This document shows, piece after piece, positions 1 through 12,495 of a DNA stretch of 64,000 nt. Position numbers and translations under genes: made by a program. The notes beneath the pieces are model-generated. The model worked only from the letters and a program-made list of their open reading frames with translations, did no database searches and was not told the origin of the DNA. Position 1 is the first letter of the stretch. Every line of letters begins with the position of its first letter. The DNA comes from Coptis chinensis (taxonomy: Eukaryota; Streptophyta; Magnoliopsida; Ranunculales; Ranunculaceae): NCBI GenBank assembly GCA_015680905.1, contig CM027379.1, positions 31,762,501-31,826,500 on the forward strand, given 5' to 3'.

Positions 1-1290
1 CAGGAAAGAAACATAGCATAATACGCGGAATTAGAACAGGCATAAGAAGGTACTTATGCCTCATGGTATGGGCTCGCGCTAAACTAGACATCAAAGTTCC
101 GGGAAGGTCATAAACCAAGGCCCCGTGGCTAAAGCAAGGAAAACGCCGCAAGTGGCGCCATTCACGTAAGAAAAACGCCATTCCCTAAAATGTTTAGCAT
201 AATCCAAAACATAACAGTTCCTATGTTCATGGACAAAGCTACCAAGGGCAACGCTATAGTCCCCTTTGGTCCTCAATACGGAAAATGCTGCCCCATAAGC
301 CTCGCTCGCGGCAAAGACTCATAAGTGTAGACATGCATATTATCTAACCTAATAGCACCATGGGTCTTGTATCTCACCGGCATAGCAAGTCCAAGAACAA
401 ATGCTAGCAAGAACCCGTAATTTCCATTGGTTCATCGCCAATGATGGAGAACACTTGTTCTCCGTCCGCTCTCAAAGAAAATGCAGTTATTATAAAAATA
501 AGATGCAAGTTTGGAGAATAAAGTTCAGCCGGTCTTACCATAAGAGGTTCCCAGCCAACGATGTGATCACCTCACAAAACCAAGCACCGTAAGTAGTGCT
601 TTTGGAACAAATCTTCGAAAAGACTGTTCCGTATTATTATAGGAGATGTCATCTCAAAACTACGCCCGAACAACCGCAAAACAACCGGCACAACTCGCTG
701 AAAACCGGAATTTTTCTGGTCCACGGAAGTGGGCAGCGAAGGCCATTAACTAGGGCGCTGAAGTCGCCTTTTGTATTTTGGAATTCCAGTGTTTGAGCCG
801 AAGTCGCTTTTGATTTGACTTGCGCGCGGCCGAAGCAAAAATTTAAAAATTTCGCTGAAGTGCTGAAAGGCCAGGCCCGAAGTTGCCCGAAGAGATTTGC
901 AAAATGGAGACTAAACGGGAATCGCTGGGTGTGAAAGGTGAGTGATGGAGTTTAGGTGTAGTGTGAGTTGTGAGGATAGATTGTATCAAGTTTATATAGG
1001 TTTAAAGTTGCTAAAATGGATCGAAAAGTTGCCAAAACTAATTACGGCAGCTTCCGAAATCCTAAAATTTCCAAACCCGAAAACGGAAACAACTCATTTT
1101 CTTGATTCTAATTCAAACCCAGTATCTTTTAGGTTGATTTTATGATTGAATGTACCTATTTAATCTAGATTTCATCCTACAATGATTCTCACTCATAGAT
1201 ATGCCTAAACGGCCATATTTTCACCTTTACTCCGCAGAATAAATTCTAACACTAGTGGTTATATAAAAATAAAGCTTGAATTGATAAAAC
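1..1290. other. No recognisable gene; left-edge sequence
   Basis: No coding region could be supported. It contains GC-rich patches with repeated CGAAGT-type words (about 720-900), then A/T-rich sequence. By position it may hold the 3' untranslated part or 3' LTR of the minus-strand Athila-like element, but no LTR boundary was found. Confidence 0.3.
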
Positions 1291-1300
1291 CACCCCCAAA
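1291..1300 (-). other. Polypurine-tract-like motif
   Basis: On the minus strand the sequence reads TTTGGGGGTG, preceded by AACTTG. The same core occurs on the plus strand at 23564-23573, downstream of the env-like modules of the other Athila-like element. Athila elements commonly carry such G-rich tracts 3' of their coding region. It lies just past the env-like remnant, as expected. Confidence 0.4.
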
Positions 1301-1469
1301 CAAGTTGGGAAGGTGGGATCAATATGAAACAACCACACATACCGAAAATAACCCCTTATATTAAAATTTTCATTCGAGTACCTTTCCTACAAAATTCAAA
1401 ATACGAAAAATAAAAGTTACATTACAATAAAACAACAAAAATAAATAAAACAACAACCACCATCAATCC

Positions 1470-2560
1470 TCGACTTCTAAACACCTCGCCATCGGTGGCG
1501 GAGGGCACACTCTAGTGGTGGGCTCCTCGGCTTCCGAAGGTCCAACAGCAGCCGCCCTTCGCCGACGACGCCATGCCTCGTGAGTCGTGGTGTGTCCTCG
1601 GCGAAGTCTAGATGAGGTGGGAAGCGCGGCAAGCATGTCCACTTAAACGGGCGCTGGCCTCCATCTCAGCCTTCGCTGTTCATCATCTCATCCCTCTCCG
1701 GTGCGGATCTCGGTTGTGATGAATAGTCGCCCGTCGAGTCCGGAGGTCCAGACAGATAGTGTTTAGTGAACGATGCCCCTATGAAGCATAGCCATGCTTC
1801 GTCGATCGCACCAACACCTCTCGAAGGCATCCCAGATCAAAGCAAGTCACGCCCTCCTCATCCTCCTCCGAATCATCCTCATCCTCCTCCCTCTACCTCA
1901 TCCATCGTTCCCTATCCTATCTGGCAATATCCAAACTTGTTGGACACACTCCCTATAGATACGCGGGTTACGTGCAGTGGTAATGTAAATCCTATCGACG
2001 GAGTCGCTTTCATCTTCAAAAAGATGATCTTGGTAATTAACACAGAAGAGGTGCCAAAGACTTTCCGACCCCTAATCATGTTTCAAGAAAAACTCCAAGA
2101 TACAGAAATCGTGATTTCGCGCTCTTCGAGTACCCATAAGATGTGGAGGCAGGGCAGACCGATGTCACCGACCTTTGTCCTTCCCTAGACATTCCGACTA
2201 ATCCATCGAAGTCAGAGCCACCGGTTGGTCCCGGTGGATGCCTCGGCGCATACAATGGGAGTTTGTATTGTAGCTCCCATTGATGATACCACGCCCATCA
2301 AAGGCTCTACCCCGGCCAAACTAGGGCTCCCTGTAAAGTGGAGATTCAGATGGATTCTAGGCGGAATGCCTAGAATCTCACCAACAAATTCCGAGTCAAC
2401 TCCTTCCTCTTCTTCCTTACCAACACAAAAATCCTACTCCCTCCAACTCCCCCGGTGTGTTGTAGAACCGCCGGACCAAGTCTTCATGGTAGAAGGCTTT
2501 GGTCGAAGTACCATAAACTACCCCAGTCCTACTAGCCATTTCACACCGTGAAACGGCGCG
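1470..2560 (-). pseudogene. Degraded Athila env-position (Transposase_32-like) ORF
   Basis: The minus strand carries a peptide starting near 2540 with the look of an Athila downstream ORF: a stretch ending DLVRRFYNTPGE, then in another frame EFVGEILGIPP, which resembles the '(L)VREFY ... VLGIP' pattern of these proteins. A further stretch near 2040-1930 (VTRVSIGSV) is compatible with the domain's C-terminal half. Frames change several times and there are stops. A plus-strand reading of 1766-2188 is open but proline/histidine-rich and resembles nothing known, so it was not called. The family assignment rests on pattern recognition and is tentative. Confidence 0.35.
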
Positions 2561-4250
2561 GAAGTGGTCGGCAAAGGAAAACTTGTTCTGTGATAATTCG
2601 GCCGTTGTTGAGCCATCTAGTGTTTGGAATGGAGTGGGGGTTTAAATATGATGTGGTGGTGGTGGTTTAACTTGACCGACTGAAAGAACAGTGGTGGTGG
2701 TGGAGTGGTGGCGCGGCAGCACCAAAATTTGTAAATTTCGGTGGTTTTTAGTGATTTAAATCGGTGGGGGTTGTGGTGGTTTGGTTTTAGAGAAGATTTG
2801 GGGTTAGGATTTGATTTTTGGGCGTGGGTTTATTGTATTTTCTTTTTAATTTTTATTTTGTTTAGGTTTGGAGCTTTGTTAATGGCGGAATGGAGGAAAA
2901 AAAACGATGAACTGTTGCTAAAGGTAAGGGCGCGAGCGCGCTGGTCGTGGGCGCGGGTTGGGCGCGGGTTGGGCCCAAGCCCAAAATCGAAATTTTTGAT
3001 TTTTTTTCGATTTTTTCGCGAACTTCAATTCAAAATTCCCGCTTCGTTACCGGTCCGATTTTTGCGAATGAGATATGGAAATGATCAGGAGAGAATTTCC
3101 TATCCAATGATCCATAAAACACTCTATTCTGACTTCAGGTGACATACGAGATAGTGGAAAACGCCTCGAAGTGCGTGCATGATGTAAGTTATGCTTAACT
3201 AATGAACTCTAAATTAATAGATTATGTCAATCCGAATCGTAATACAATTAAAATGGCCTAAGCAACTCTAATGGGACATAAAACATTTTAGTATCGAAAC
3301 ATTTAACACTTGACCCCAAACAAATTTTTTTACAACGGCTTAGAAAATTTGTTTTTAGCAGCCTGGTCTTTTAAAGTCGATTCCTAGACTTCCTAGATTA
3401 CTATGTTTGTTTTTTTTTTTTTATTTTTTATTTATTTATTTATTTATTTATTTTTTTTTAGAAGGAAAAATAATAAGCAATAAAGACATAATTCACACCA
3501 TAGAGAAACATGACTCAAAAATCCGAGAAAAACATGCAAGAGTGGAAAACGGAACTATGTGAACCGTGGACTTAGGATCCCGTACTTACAGCCACACACT
3601 CCATGGGAGGGCCCGTTACCTTAATGGTGCACTCACCAATATATTAAAGTGAAAGGAAATGCACCAAACACAAAATTGAGTCGCTTATAGTCGATAATTC
3701 GAGACTTTATCTAAAATATATGTATGAACATGCAGCTTGATCATATATCAACAACCTAAATAGTTGTGGATCATTCCATAAATAAATATCACAGAAAACA
3801 TATCCAAACACAATGAAACACCAAGATTCCCTATGACTCAACCTAGTGAAGTGAAATGAAAACGAAGTCGGATAACCCTATTATGTAACCTATCATGCAC
3901 CTTAGTTTTCATTTTTGAATGAGTGGGTGTTTTAGTAAATAAGTGTGGAAAAGTGAATGGTTGTGGAGAATATGGTGGATATGGATAAGTTGTAGAAAGA
4001 CAGCCCGCATACAATGAGGATGTGGTTTTAGCATCGAACTCATTCATGTGTGTGTGTAGGGACCGCCTCAATTCTGAAAATGAAGGTGTCAAATAGTTTG
4101 TCCTTCAAGTATCCGTTTGCTAGGAGGATTTAAAAAATTATGAAGCATGTGAGAAACAAAAGGATCGAAAGTGCAAACTCGAGATTCCTTTGAAAGGGTG
4201 GAAGGAGGGGAATCGAGGTGGATGTTGTGCAAGTTAGTTCTTGATAGGGT
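2561..4250. other. Non-coding stretch between env-like and protease regions
   Basis: Nothing recognisable is encoded here. 2640-2720 is rich in GGTGGT repeats, 2930-3000 is GC-rich (GCGCGGGTTGGGC twice), and 3300-4250 is A/T-rich. In a complete Athila element RT and integrase would occupy this position; neither can be read in any frame. Confidence 0.4.
3408..3461. repeat. T-rich / (TTTA)n low-complexity tract
   Basis: A run of T followed by about six TTTA units and another T run. Simple sequence repeat, directly visible. Confidence 0.9.
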
Positions 4251-4589
4251 GAATTGTCACCTACCTGAAAAAACTCATCAATTCCTCATCTAGATTGGTC
4301 ATATCCACATTACTATGGTAGTCCTCTACATCTTTGAGAAAATCATCTATCCCTTCCTCATCAATAATATGTGTATCGACTAGTGTAGGAATGAAAATGT
4401 TGAGTCCGACTTTCCAAAGGAAAGAATTTTGGGCATATGACTATCGTGGAACGTGTTGTTGAAATAATCTCGAACAACGCTTTCGATCATGCTAACCTCT
4501 CCATCCATGATCTAATCGGGTAATCGCGGTCCTTGTTTTAAAACATTGACTTCAACAAAGCAAGATGGCCAAAAGACATGGACATTGAA
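4251..4589 (-). pseudogene. Acidic linker downstream of the protease
   Basis: The minus strand reads an acidic peptide rich in D and E around 4390-4260 (for example DEEGIDDFLKDVEDY). It corresponds in position and composition to the acidic segment after the protease of the plus-strand Athila-like element (15134-15360). The recognisable pol sequence of this element stops here. Confidence 0.45.
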
Positions 4590-5220
4590 CCATCACGGCA
4601 ATTAATGAGCGCATTGGCGGTTGCCGTGAAAGGACGCGCCCCTAAAATGATCGGACAGAGTCGTTAGCTTAACTTCAGATCGAGGACTACAAAATCAGCC
4701 GGATAGTAGAAATCGAACTTTTACCAAAGATATTTTCGACTACACCCTTAGGATACTTAATAGACCGATCAGCTAATTGCAACGCCATTTTAGTGGGTTG
4801 CATCTTGTCTAGACCTATTTGTCTATACAAATAAAATGGGAGTAAGTTAACACTAGCCCCCGTGTCTAATAACGCTGTGGTCGTCAGATAGGAATCTCCT
4901 AAGGTGCATTGTCAGAGGGATCTAATTGTGGTCCTTGTACTTAACAATTCCATTATTTTCAGATAAGGTTGGGAATTGTTCTCGCTAAAAGGCGCCTTTT
5001 GGTATATTTGTCTTACGCCTAGTAGTACACAATTCCTTAAGAAACTTAGCATGATGTGGTAGCTTTTAATAGCTTCGAGGAAGGGAAGGTTTATAGTTAG
5101 ATTCTTAAAAACGCCCCTAATCTCCTCGTAATTTGTATCCCTAGTTAACATGGCTAATTTTTGTGGAAACGGTGGTTTCGCTTCATATTTAGCAATGGTA
5201 TCACCCGGATGTTTAACCAT
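4590..5220 (-). pseudogene. Athila-like aspartic protease region
   Basis: Retropepsin region that would process the Gag-Pol polyprotein. On the minus strand 5220-4912 is open, with PPFPQKLA and INLPFLEAIK, the segment that precedes the protease in Athila. Just after it, in another frame, the active site reads ALLDTGASVNLLP (near 4880-4840), with the catalytic D-T-G intact, then LQLADRSIKYP. The C-terminal motif IILGRPF followed by ATANALINCRDGSM is present at 4660-4580. Frame changes between these blocks make it a pseudogene. The same blocks occur in the plus-strand element at 14.5-15.1 kb. Confidence 0.75.
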
Positions 5221-5479
5221 GGCTTTTCGTTTTTTAGGTTGTGTTGTAACCGGTACCTCTACTGGGTAGGCTCTTCAGTTTCTATTTTCGTATCTAGTAA
5301 AATAGTAGGTGTAGGGTTATCGGGTGGGGTAACTATAGGCATAGTTACCTTTTGTTATCAACCACTCGCCGTAACGGAGAGTGGTGATGGCATTTATCTC
5401 ACCTACATTTTCATATTCATTACTAGTATTATCGGTTACCTCAAAGGCCGTGGTTTGTTGTTTTAGGATTAGGTATCAT

Positions 5480-6980
5480 GCGGACCTGGCAACACACCTT
5501 TGGTTTGGGCTTTATCTTGAGCCAACCGTTGGGTTAAATTATTAACGGATTGTAGAAGCCGTTGGTTAGATTGAGCCATGGTTTGAAAAGTTTTTGGCTC
5601 ACTTGTATGAAGGTGTCAAGGCGATCCGGTTGTGTGGGTGTAGTAGTCACGCGGGTGGTGTGGATCGAACTATTTCACGGAATTATTTAGGTGGATTTTG
5701 ATAATTATTATTGACCTAACGATACCTCTATTAGCATTATAATTATTATAATTACCTTGACCTTGTGCTTGACCTTGTCGAGGTTGCACTTGGTTGTTAT
5801 AATTATTAAAATTACCCCCGACTCGCCCTTGTCGAGTGGAGCTTGGTTAAAGCCGCTCGCTGGCCTAACATATTGATTATTGTACCCTCGAGGTGTGACT
5901 TGTTGGTTATTTCTCCAACCGAGTTGGGATTTTGTCTCCCGGGGGCTTAGGGTTCACTATTAATGGAACAAGCCCGTTCATAGGCTATAGGACGCTGGGA
6001 GTCGGATGCTCGTGACTCCAACAGAAACTACATGGGTTTGAATTTACATTCATGACGGGATAGGCTTTTGTTGTACAGAAATGGCCTCTACCTTTTAGTG
6101 AGTGATTTCGATTAGAGTTTTAAGCTCGAATCGTGTTTAATTTCAAACATACCGCGGCCTTAACTGTTGAAGAAGAACTAGCGGAGCGGAGTAATCGCCA
6201 CTACCCCCCAATTATTATTTCGCTTTAGTTTGGTCCTCTAAAATTTATAAGCCCCGAGGCTCCTTTGCTTAAGAAACTACCCCCATTCATTATGTCAAGG
6301 ACTTCTTTATGGTGGTGTAGAAGTCCTTTGAAAAGGCACTAACTAACGGTCTTTTCGCTAAGTTATGGTGTGGACACTCTATAAGCAGATCGGTGAAACG
6401 ATTCCAAGCCTCCAAAAATGATTCATGAGGATTTTGTCGAAAAGAAATGAATCTTGGAAAGCATCTCATCCGCCTTTTGGGGTGGGTAAAATGTTCCATA
6501 AACAAATTTGAACAAGTTTAGCCCACGAAGTCCACGTAATTAGGCCAAGCAAAGTTAACCAAGACGCCGCTTTATCGGCTAAGGTGAAAGGGAATACCCT
6601 TAATTTAATTTGTTCCGCATCAACCGTAGGATGGTGGAATGTTGTTAAGACTTGTTCAATCCTACGACGTAGCCGCCGATAAGGTTTTTCATGGTCTAAA
6701 CCATGAAAAACGGGTAACAAATTAAAAATATTTGGAGGGATTCTCAAATCCTTCACTGGTCCGCTAGAACGATGCAAGATTTGGGGCTATCGCCAAGGCT
6801 TTGTAGAAGTCCGAGAGAGGAGTCTCTCTTTCTTCCCCATTATATCGTGGTGGTGTGTGTGAAATAGTAGTTAGAGGTGTAGTGGGTGGTATACTAGATA
6901 GATTTGATTGTTGATGTTGTTGTGTATTTACGCTCGTGTTTTTGTTCGGCCGACCTTAATCTCATGCAAGACTAAGTCGA
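5480..6980 (-). pseudogene. Athila-like gag remnant
   Basis: Gag would form the virus-like particle. On the minus strand the capsid part lies at 6777-6466 (IPPNIFNLLPVFHGLDHEKP, then FPFTLADKAASWLT) and continues in another frame at 6505-6290 (ESFLEAWNRFTDLLIECPHH). These are hallmark blocks of Athila/retrotransposon gag: the 'DKA..WL' block, then the 'W.RF..L...CPHH' block. Downstream, at 5830-5480, lies a Q/N-rich linker. At least two frame shifts and several stops prevent expression. Confidence 0.75.
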
Positions 6981-7522
6981 ACTTAACTAAACATGCAACA
7001 CTCCAAACAATTTCGATATACTAGTATAAACCTCTAACAGAGATGCGAGGTGTGGAAGAAAGGAATACCGATTAGGCCAAGGCCTTTTGCTTTTATGAAT
7101 AGCGCCTTGTTTACGCTTTGTTCAAGTGTATAGAGCAGGTTAGAACACCGAAAAATATGAAAGATCAAAGTTGAATCAAAACCGCGAAAACCGGAAATTT
7201 TAACATTGTGAGGCCAAGGCCTTCAGATAATTGTCCCGGCCGGAAAAAGTAATTGTCAAATTACAGTGTTTTAGCTGGTCGCTGGTCAAATGGGGCCCAA
7301 ATCGGGGCTGGTCGCTTTGGCTGCCGTATGGTAAAGCTGGTAATTTAAATTCCAAGAACTTAGCTGGTCGCGCGCCTCTTTTCGTATTTTCTCGAATTTG
7401 TCAATTGAAACGGGCAACCACAAAGATGAAACAAACAAGGGTGGGTGGGTTTAATGGGACTTAAAAATGACTACTTCTACAAGGAAAACAATGCTAAAGT
7501 GTAACTAAGATGGCAGGCCATT

Positions 7523-8888
7523 TGATAAAACTAAAATGAATAGTTTACCTACTTAAATGAACGATGAATTCACAACGTAAGTAAACTAAAACTATCCTTT
7601 TACATCTCAATTATCAAAGCTTCTACTCGACGCTAATTGCACTAAGTGGAGTAGGAAGTTCGCTCCACTCCTAGTTCCCTAGCATGGATTGTTTTCTAAG
7701 TCTAAGAAATCAGTCTTAAGTCAATGAGAGCTTTTAATGGGGGGAATTAGACTACGATGCAACTACCCACCTAAATGCAACTAGTCGACTATCGATTAAC
7801 CAAGGGAATGCTACGTTGATTCGATGTTAAGGAGTTAGAGGGGATTGATTCCACCTTAACTCAACTTAATCCACTAGCTTACGAAGAAGTCGTCAGAATC
7901 CGAATTGAATTGCTACGCAGAACAATCGGTTCTTCCTAATCCCTAATTACACATGGCATTCCTACCAATTAATAATTAGCATGTGAACGATTAAACCCAT
8001 TCTCATGGTGAACTAAACGTTTCTAGAGTGGAAAGGAAATTACGACGATTCTACGATAGTCGGAATCAAGCTTTCATCAAGGCTTCTCAACCCCCTCTAA
8101 TGGAGGTTTAGCCTTGAATCATTCCGCAATCATTTCCATTTAGATTAAAACTAAACATAATATAAAGCATTGAAATTTACTAATTTAAACAATAATGAAA
8201 TCTAAATTAATGACTAAAATGAAATAAGAACAAGAATTGAAATTAGATCTAGAAATGGAAATGACAAAATCGAAATTGATAAAAAATACTACTTTATTGA
8301 TCTAATCAAATGAAGAACAAGATTCATTTGTTTAATCTAATACAATGAATTGAAACTAATTAAACTAAGTTCTATAATTAATTAATGGAGGCTAACTAAT
8401 CTAGGTCTAACTATCTACCTAACCTAACTGCCATTAACAATGAGTCAAGCTTTTGTTTTTATACATCCAGATCCAAAATCGTGCATGGGCTTGGAGCCAT
8501 GTTTTGGGCCGCAGAATCGTGCCCAAAACAATTCTTTTCCAAAAAGGCCTCTTCAAAGAAGATTCGGCTTCAACAGACTTTTTCGTTCACTTCTGCTTCT
8601 CTGATTGGGTCAAGGCTTGGACCATTGCAAAGCTCTTTCCGAGCCGGGTCGTTTTGACATAAGGTAGGCCCAATTCCGAGGTCTGAGTCCAAAGATATGG
8701 CATTCGAAGTTTCTGGCGACTTTTGCTCATTTTTATCTCGCTAAAGTGGCACATTTTCGCACATAATGGACTTTGAAGCCCGAAATGCATAAAACACGTA
8801 ATCAGATTAACTCTTACTTATTATTCACATAATTGGTCTAACAGTATGATTATTATGGGGTTAAAACTACAGTTTTGGGCTCTTATCA
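7523..8888 (-). repeat. 5' LTR of minus-strand Athila-like element
   Basis: On the minus strand the LTR starts TGATAAGAGCCCAAAA at 8888 and can be closed at TTATCA (7528-7523), giving inverted TGATAA/TTATCA ends and 1366 bp. Its first 400 bp align by eye with the plus-strand LTR at 22028-23090, including ATGCATTTCG.GCTTCAAAGTCCATTATGTGCG and a block containing the phrase CCAAGCCCATGCACGATTTTGGAT. Immediately inside is a weak TGGCCTGCC match to the TGGCGCC-type primer-binding site. The right boundary is firm; the left boundary is inferred from the inverted ends. Confidence 0.7.
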
Positions 8889-9048
8889 AGTAGATTGTAG
8901 TTGCATGCTTGTAATTTCACCCTTGCATAAATCTTTAAAAAAAAATAAAAAAAAAATTAAGAACGACCTTGCATAAATTTTAATTCCATAAATCTTAATC
9001 ATATTCCAACAGTGTCTAGGAAACTTGAAAGATTGAGGTTACTTAATT

Positions 9049-9053
9049 AGAAC
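9049..9053. repeat. TSD AGAAC, left copy
   Basis: Five-base direct repeat matching 12491-12495, flanking the 3437-bp solo LTR. Confidence 0.75.
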
Positions 9054-12000
9054 TGTCACACCCCGAATTTCGACAGAATTCGGAAAATCAAAATTTGTTC
9101 CCGACTCTTCGATCTTCGAGGTGTGACGCACTCTCAACTCCCAAAAACCCATAAACAGTTTAAATATGCGGATAATTTAAAAACCAATAAAAATTTCGAA
9201 TTAACAAAAATCCTCTTCATTACAAAAAATTAACAAATGAAAATGCAAAAACATTGTCTAGGATCAAAAATCTATATCACCTCAAGGGAAAACAAAACAT
9301 ATCCCGAGATGCAACGCTTAACGCCAACCACAAGCAAAGAACCAACCTTCTTCAATACTAAACTGTCAAGACTTATCACTGTGTTCATTTATCGAACACA
9401 CCGATAAGCAAACATGCAAATCGGGTTGACATTATAAAATCTTTGGTGTGAGTAGCTCTAAAATACAACATATACTTATACATATACATACACAATCCAT
9501 AAGGCAGTTAGTTCCTTCCCCGAGGCGCCTTAACTTTCAACAACTAATACAACATCCTTAAGTTCAATAACTAAGGCAGGTAGTTCCTCCACTGAGGCGC
9601 CTTAACTTCCCACTAACCACACAATAAACTATACTCATAATAAAAAGGCATTTAGTTCATCCACGAGGCGCCTTAGGTTCTAACTAAACTATAACCAGCC
9701 AAGCATATACAATCATCTATCTAAAGATATATCATTAACCAACATATTACCATAATTATATTAATTAAGGCTTTCTTTGTGTGTCCCTAAAATCACGCCA
9801 GATCTATGTCTTACCTAGTTTCCCTGGCTACCACAATCGCTACCCCTTAACATGTACATCCATATGCCTCCCCTTACATAATGTACCACTCCGTGCGAAC
9901 CACTCCCCGGCGGGATGCCGCGACACCAGGTAACCTTCACATTTTAAAGCCATTATGTAAGTAATCGCCACTATTTGGCATAAAAATATCGCGGCGTCTC
10001 GCTTCAATATTTTAACGGAATAATCAAGCCACTATTCGCCAACGCATTGCCTAACACATGGGTCAATCAACATCTTATATATACACACCCTACACAATGG
10101 CCAATCATATCACATACTCCCACACAGGGCAAATCACATGAGTTGTGGTAGTCAGGTTATAGGATTTTCGTTACGTAATTTATTCAGGTGTCATACATTT
10201 ATGACTCATAAACATTCCACTATATCACGTGCAGGTCAAATACCTTATTGCACTAAGCCACAATATTTAGAAATATCTTAATTATATCTCATAACCACTT
10301 TCATTCTTTCACGTGCCAATGTATTATTACACTACTCCACAATCCCGTGGGAAATATCCACAAATATTATACTACCTCATAGTAGCATCTCACATATATA
10401 ATAATGGAGTGTTTATACATTTATTTCTCCAAAACTATTGCATTTAATATATATATCCCAACATATTATATAATGTTACAATATCAACGTCAAATCTTAA
10501 TTAGATAATGACCATCAAATTTATACAAGCTTCCACAGTATTTTAACATTTGATTTGTCCATACAAATTACAACATAAAATGCAGCACAATTAAACAGTC
10601 CACAGTCCACAATCAAAGCCCAATATATATATGTTTTACACACTACTCACGTCAAATCTTAATTAGATAATGACAAACAACGTTATATAATGTTCGACAA
10701 CATTTTATTACTACATTTGTCCATATTCTTAAATATGTGAAAAACTAGAAAAAGTCAACATTCCACAGTCAACGGTCAACGGTCAAAGGTCAAAGTCAAC
10801 GGTCAATGGTCAACGGTCAAAGTCAAACTGTCGTTTCTATGTTCAACAGGTTCATGGTCATAGCCATGGTTCATGGCTAAGGTCAAGGTGCATGGCTCAT
10901 GGGCTCATGGCTAAGGTAATGGTTCGGACCCAACTGGCCAAGCCCAAACCTTAAAACCCGGCCCCAAAAGTTTGAATGTTGAAAGACCCAATTAGATATA
11001 TTTTAAGTTATATGACCAGCCCAAAAACCAAAATTTGAAACTAGCTCAAAACACCAATGGGTTCAACCCGGAGAATTAACTCGAACCGGCCCAACAATTA
11101 AACTAAAACTGGGTCCATTAACTTAAACTAAACTGGTCCGAAACAAAGAATTAATCCGGCCCAATAATTAACTAGTGTTTAGGCCCAAAAACTTCAACTG
11201 AACTGGCCCGAAACACAAATGGGTTAGGCCCAAAAAATTTGAACTGAAACCGCCCAAACTAAAAACACAACCGGCCCAACCAAAATAGAAAGTTTGGCCC
11301 AGCAACTAATCAAGCTTAGGCCCAAGCTTCAAGCCCAACCCAACAGATCTAGTGAAACTAGAATACGTCCGGGAGCACCGGATCGCACACACCTTCTTCT
11401 TCCTCCAACAGATCCTCCACCACCAGCCACCAAGTTTCGGCCACCACAATCTCACCTCCTCCTCACATCGGTTTGACTCCCCATCATAAACCAACCAACT
11501 TTAATTAAGGCAAACACCTCAAATCATTCAATCCAAACTTCCTCAACCTAGATCTAAAATTCGCGCCGCCATTAATAGCTTCTACCACCTCCAACAGCCC
11601 CCATTCGAACATCAATACCTACACCTCAACCCCTTACTACCCAATCTTCAATCAACAAAAAAAAACAACAACCACAGTTCACCTAACGCGTTTACCGTCG
11701 ATTTTTCTTAAGGCCGCCATTAACGACCTCTAAAAGCTTCGATAGCACCCATGACAACCTCCAACCACCACCAACAGTTTAACCAACACTTCATAACAAA
11801 AGGAGTTTAAAAACCCCAACCAACAAAAACGTTAAAACTATGCCGCACGATTTCTGCGGGGCTGACGCCATTTGCTCAAAGCTTGAACAGAGCTTCCATA
11901 GCCCAAGCCGTAACAGTTCAATAAAAAAAAATATCGACACCCCCACACAGTATCACAGTATCGCATACAGAGAAAGATTCATTGCTTTGAGGCTTTAGTC

Positions 12001-12490
12001 ATTAACAAAGACCCAAGTAAAGAGTTTCGACAGCTTTTAACCAATTTTAACAAAGTTTCATACGGTTTAAGTTCAGAGTATCACAGTTCAATAGTTCAAA
12101 TAAAATTTCCAGAGTTTCAAGTTTAATAACACACATATTTTAACCGAAAAGAAACCGACAGTAACGAGACTTTAATAAAAAAATTCTATAAAATATCTAC
12201 TACAATAATGAATGCACCGAAATTCCTCGAAGTCCGAAGTCATCATCGCTACCCACGCTTCTAGCAAACGAAGTTTCTAGCTCTTCTATTTTTATTATTT
12301 TTTTATTCTCCAAGAACCCTATTCTCTATAACAATGTGTTTATATACTTGGGTCTAAAACCCAAGCCCAACACAGACTTGGGCCCAGAAACCAGGCCCAC
12401 GTATCCCAAATCCAATCCGATTAAATTTTAAATAAATAAATAATTAATTAATAAAATAAATAATTACGTATTTTAAATACGGGCGTTACA
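9054..12490 (-). mobile_element. Solo LTR (3437 bp) with perfect TSD AGAAC
   Basis: The element starts TGTCACACCCCGAATTTCG and ends ATACGGGCGTTACA, with AGAAC directly before (9049-9053) and directly after (12491-12495). The ends are imperfect inverted copies (TGTCACACCCC versus TGTAACGCCC). No gag or pol can be read inside, so it is best explained as a solo LTR left by recombination; a non-autonomous element is the alternative. The outer ends resemble plant Ty3/gypsy chromovirus-type LTRs. By comparison with the LTR at 58648-61197 it lies in the opposite orientation. Which strand is sense is not certain. Confidence 0.75.
10753..10826. repeat. GGTCAAC short tandem repeats inside the solo LTR
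   Basis: About nine variants of (G)GTCAA(C/A/G) follow each other. The inverse form (GTTGAC, GACCAG) occurs in the other solo LTR at 59805-59880, which supports kinship of the two LTRs in opposite orientation. Confidence 0.7.
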
Positions 12491-12495
12491 AGAAC
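12491..12495. repeat. TSD AGAAC, right copy
   Basis: Five-base direct repeat matching 9049-9053. Confidence 0.75.

Larger units (their letters stand above)
1..8888 (-). mobile_element. Athila-like Ty3/gypsy retrotransposon, internally deleted, minus strand
   Basis: Read on the minus strand, this stretch gives an LTR (8888 to 7523), a gag region (about 6980-5480), an aspartic protease region (5220-4590), an acidic linker, and after a jump an env-like region (2560-1470) followed by a polypurine-like motif (1300-1291). This order is that of Athila elements, except that no reverse transcriptase, RNase H or integrase can be read between 4250 and 2560. The left end is outside the window, so the 3' LTR is not seen; the assignment of 1-1290 is inferred only from its position. 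All reading frames are broken. The element points away from the plus-strand Athila-like element that starts near 12.5 kb. Confidence 0.6.

Noticed and set aside
1766-2551. Plus-strand open frames rich in proline, histidine and serine
   Set aside because: Low-complexity composition and no known motif; the minus strand of the same DNA shows a better env-like pattern.
2741-3142. Open frame of 133 residues
   Set aside because: Rich in W, F and L from G/T-rich DNA; no domain, no splice or promoter context.
3838-4092. Minus-strand 84-residue frame
   Set aside because: No recognisable block. It lies in the gap of the deleted Athila-like element and looks like chance.
11294-11494. Overlapping open frames on both strands inside the solo LTR
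   Set aside because: Short, low-complexity, no motif, and inside an LTR.
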